Source: Actinomycetes bacterium
Lineage (GTDB): Bacteria > Actinomycetota > Actinomycetes > Prado026
Direction: 5' to 3'
DNA: 6,550 nt
NCBI GenBank assembly: GCA_025455945.1
Contig: JALOLN010000112.1
Span: 1 to 6,550, forward strand
Shown piece after piece: positions 4,745 to 6,550 of the stretch. The position numbers were made by a program, and so were the translations under genes. Under the pieces are notes generated by a model. That model searched no databases and was not told the origin of the DNA. It saw nothing but the letters and a program-made list of their open reading frames with translations. Numbering within the stretch: the first letter of the stretch is position 1; every line of letters begins with the position of its first letter.

Positions 4745-6124
4745 GTGCCCGCCGACCTCGTCGACACCATCGTCAGCCTGGCCAAGCGCCGGGGGTTCGT
4801 GTTCCCCAGCGGGGAGATCTACGGTGGCACCCGGTCGGCCTGGGACTACGGCCCGCTCGGCGTCGAGCTCAAGGACAACGTGCGCCGGCAGTGGTGGCAG
4901 GCGATGGTCCGCGAACGGGACGACATCGTGGGGCTGGACTCGGCGGTCATCCTGCCGCCGCAGACGTGGGTCGCCTCCGGGCACGTCGAGACGTTCAGCG
5001 ACCCGCTGGTGGAGTGCCTGTCGTGCCACCACCGGTTCCGCGCCGACCACCTCGAGGAGACCTACGAGGCCAAGCACGGCCGGGCGCCCCAGGGGCTCGG
5101 TGACGTCCCCTGCCCCAACTGCGGGACGCGCGGCGCGTGGACCGACCCGCGGATGTTCTCCGGCCTGCTGAAGACCCACCTCGGCGCCGTGGAGTCGGAG
5201 GAGGGGCTGCACTACCTGCGCCCGGAGACCGCCCAGGGCATCTTCCTCAACTTCCTCAACGTGATGACGGCCGCGCGGCGCCGGCCGCCGTTCGGGATCG
5301 CGCAGGTCGGCAAGTCGTTCCGCAACGAGATCACGCCGGGCAACTTCATCTTCCGGACCCGCGAGTTCGAGCAGATGGAGATGGAGTTCTTCGTCGAGCC
5401 CGGCACCGACGAGGAGTGGTTCGACTACTGGGTGACGGCCCGGCGGGACTGGTACGTCGACCTCGGCATCAGGCCGGAGAACCTGCGGTACTTCGAGCAC
5501 CCCAAGGACAAGCTGTCGCACTACTCCAAGCGCACGATCGACATCGAGTACCGGTTCCTCTTCGGCGGTGCGGAGTTCTCCGAGCTCGAGGGGATCGCCA
5601 ACCGCACCGACTTCGACCTGTCGACGCACGCCGAGCACTCCGGTGCCGACCTCACCTACTTCGACCAGGACAAGGGTGAGCGCTGGACGCCGTACGTCAT
5701 CGAGCCGGCCGCCGGGCTGACCCGGGCGGTGCTGGCGTTCCTCATGGACGCCTACGCCGAGGACGAGGCCCCCAACACCAAGGGCGGCGTCGACCGGCGG
5801 ACCGTGCTGCGCTTCGACCCGCGGCTGGCGCCGGTCAAGGTGGCGGTGCTGCCGCTGTCGCGCCACGCCGACCTGTCGCCGAAGGCGCGTGACCTCGCGG
5901 CGCGGCTGCGCCGGCACTGGAACGTGGACTTCGACGACGCCGGGGCGATCGGCCGGCGGTACCGCCGGCAGGACGAGATCGGCACCCCCTTCTGCGTCAC
6001 CGTCGACTTCGACACCCTCGACGACCAGGCCGTGACGGTCCGGGACCGCGACTCGATGGCCCAGGAGCGGATCGGCCTGGACGCCGTCCACGGCTGGCTC
6101 GCCGACCGCCTTCCCCGCTGCTGA
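4745..6124 (+). CDS. glyS: Glycyl-tRNA synthetase (class II, alpha2 type)
   Basis: This cytoplasmic enzyme charges tRNA-Gly with glycine using ATP. From GTG 4745 it has 459 residues, about the length I recall for Streptomyces GlyRS. The N-terminus LAKRRGFVFPSGEIYGG (12-28) and DYGPLGVELK (34-43, motif 1 region) are diagnostic. Motif 2 lies at GKSFRNEITPG (189-199) with the following FRTREFEQMEMEFF stretch, and motif 3 at VIEPAAGLTRAVLAF (318-332). The C-terminal anticodon-binding domain starts near 364 and includes DDAGAIGRRYRRQDEIGTPF (397-416). An insertion holds four zinc-ribbon cysteines: Cys91, Cys94, Cys123 and Cys126. The M. tuberculosis enzyme, as I recall it, lacks these. GTG 4745 is chosen because GGAG lies 9 bases upstream and MPADLVDTIVSL aligns with the Streptomyces start. 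ATG 4730, giving five extra residues, is the alternative but has no Shine-Dalgarno sequence. Clustering of glyS with zur/znu is seen in other actinobacteria. Confidence 0.97.
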   Translation: MPADLVDTIVSLAKRRGFVFPSGEIYGGTRSAWDYGPLGVELKDNVRRQWWQAMVRERDDIVGLDSAVILPPQTWVASGHVETFSDPLVECLSCHHRFRADHLEETYEAKHGRAPQGLGDVPCPNCGTRGAWTDPRMFSGLLKTHLGAVESEEGLHYLRPETAQGIFLNFLNVMTAARRRPPFGIAQVGKSFRNEITPGNFIFRTREFEQMEMEFFVEPGTDEEWFDYWVTARRDWYVDLGIRPENLRYFEHPKDKLSHYSKRTIDIEYRFLFGGAEFSELEGIANRTDFDLSTHAEHSGADLTYFDQDKGERWTPYVIEPAAGLTRAVLAFLMDAYAEDEAPNTKGGVDRRTVLRFDPRLAPVKVAVLPLSRHADLSPKARDLAARLRRHWNVDFDDAGAIGRRYRRQDEIGTPFCVTVDFDTLDDQAVTVRDRDSMAQERIGLDAVHGWLADRLPRC

Positions 6125-6147
6125 CCCCTGTCCCCACCCCCTTCCTG

Positions 6148-6196
6148 CATGAAGGGGCCCTTGTGGCCAATAGATCGAGGTGAGGTGCCCTTCATG
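6148..6196. repeat. 49-bp palindromic element with perfect 9-bp terminal inverted repeats
   Basis: CATGAAGGG (6148-6156) and CCCTTCATG (6188-6196) are exact inverted repeats separated by 31 bases. The interior contains a small palindrome (AAGGG-g-CCCTT, 6152-6162), TGGCCA (6164-6169) and a stretch richer in A/T than its surroundings (6161-6177). The element fills most of the glyS-methyltransferase gap. Its right arm contains the methyltransferase start codon, and the interior carries its ribosome-binding site. It could be a miniature mobile or interspersed repeat, a hairpin that masks the start site, or a hairpin downstream of glyS; no U-tract is present, so a classic terminator is less likely. 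Confidence 0.6.
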
Positions 6197-6550
6197 AGCC
6201 GGTCACCGCATGACCACCCGGTGTTCTCGCGGTTCTACGCGGCCCTGTCGGCCCTGGGGGAGCACACCGATCTGGCCGAGAGCCGCTCGAAGGTCCTGGC
6301 GCCGGCATCCGGTCGGCTGCTCGTCGTCGGGCTCGGACCCGGCCACGACCTCGACCATCTGCCCCAGGCGGTCACCTCGGTGATCGGTGTCGAGCCGAGC
6401 GAGCCGATGCGCCACCTCGCAGAGCACCGGGTCGCGGCGACCCGGGCACGGGGCATCGACGTCGAGGTCGTGGACGCCGTCGCCGAGGAGCTCCCGCTTC
6501 CGGATCGCTCCGTGGACGCCGTCCTCTTCGCGCTGGTGCTGTGCAGCGTG
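6194..6550 (+). CDS. Class I SAM-dependent methyltransferase, 3' end beyond window
   Basis: The frame from ATG 6194 stays open to the window edge, giving 119 residues. The N-terminal segment PVFSRFYAALSAL (9-21) leads into a Rossmann-like methyltransferase core. LLVVGLGPGHDLDHLP (42-57) is motif I, the SAM-binding glycine loop. VIGVEPSEPMRHLA (63-76) is motif II, with Glu67 expected to bind the ribose hydroxyls. VVDAVAEELPLPDRSVDAVLFALVLCSV (92-119) covers motifs III-IV. The pattern most resembles the UbiE/Methyltransf_11 group, particularly small proteins with VLCSV at motif IV; the substrate cannot be told. GAGG at 6182-6185 with an 8-base spacer supports the start. Both this Shine-Dalgarno sequence and the ATG lie within the palindromic element just upstream. 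It is co-directional with glyS, 69 bases downstream. Confidence 0.88.
   Translation, partial: MSRSPHDHPVFSRFYAALSALGEHTDLAESRSKVLAPASGRLLVVGLGPGHDLDHLPQAVTSVIGVEPSEPMRHLAEHRVAATRARGIDVEVVDAVAEELPLPDRSVDAVLFALVLCSV

Noticed and set aside
3504..5171. 555-codon plus-strand frame spanning the membrane-protein gene, the intergenic gap, the phosphoribosyltransferase gene and the start of glyS
   Set aside because: It crosses gene boundaries in the wrong frame and encodes low-complexity Arg/Pro/Ala/Gly sequence.
4271..6091. 606-codon open frame on the minus strand opposite glyS and the phosphoribosyltransferase gene
   Set aside because: It is antisense to two confidently identified genes. Its translation is Arg/Val/Gly-rich without domain features, as expected in high-GC DNA with G/C at third codon positions.
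6125..6165. Rho-independent terminator after glyS
   Set aside because: AAGGG-g-CCCTT has a one-base loop and no run of T follows; the larger palindrome has a 31-base loop and ends in a start codon.
5752..6195. Minus-strand frame beginning inside the palindromic element (MKGTSPRSIGHKGPFMQ start)
   Set aside because: Beyond the element it is antisense to the glyS anticodon-binding domain. It arises because the inverted-repeat arm contains an ATG on both strands.
6203..6427. Short minus-strand frames at the right edge
   Set aside because: The plus strand carries the methyltransferase SAM-binding motifs in an uninterrupted frame with a ribosome-binding site.

Overview
The window is very GC-rich, with G/C-ending codons and long spurious open frames antisense to the real genes. 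Its Zur and glycyl-tRNA synthetase closely resemble actinobacterial family members. I read it as chromosomal DNA from a high-GC actinobacterium, possibly of the Geodermatophilaceae/Frankiales type, although the family-level placement is only an impression. Coding density is high, no gene-free stretch reaches 300 bases, and I see no rRNA, tRNA, CRISPR array, insertion sequence or prophage signal.

Left half (1-3532, minus strand): this is a compact zinc-homeostasis operon, read from right to left. The promoter and a perfect 15-bp Zur-type palindrome (3495-3532) lead into znuA (zinc-binding lipoprotein), znuC (ATPase), znuB (permease) and zur (zinc-sensing Fur-family repressor). A gene for a cytoplasmic protein with two META domains follows and runs off the left edge. 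znuA/znuC and znuB/zur overlap by 4 bases (ATGA and GTGA), which suggests translational coupling. The Zur operator covers the predicted -10 box and touches the start codon of znuA, and that mRNA looks leaderless. Zur would therefore repress zinc uptake and itself when zinc is plentiful. The META gene follows zur by only 11 bases and may belong to the same regulon.

Middle (3554-4674): a small three-helix membrane protein of unknown function on the minus strand is divergent from a type I phosphoribosyltransferase-domain protein on the plus strand. The 92-bp divergent gap holds a nested inverted repeat.

Right half (4745-6550, plus strand): glyS encodes a glycyl-tRNA synthetase of the alpha2 type with a four-cysteine zinc-ribbon insertion. 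A 49-bp element with perfect 9-bp terminal inverted repeats follows, whose right arm ends exactly on the start codon of a partial SAM-dependent methyltransferase gene. Neighbouring glyS and znuACB-zur genes are, as I recall, a recurrent actinobacterial arrangement, so the core is ordinary. The less ordinary points are the leaderless/operator architecture, the cysteine-less tandem META protein, the His-rich ZnuC tail, and the palindromic element fused to a start codon.
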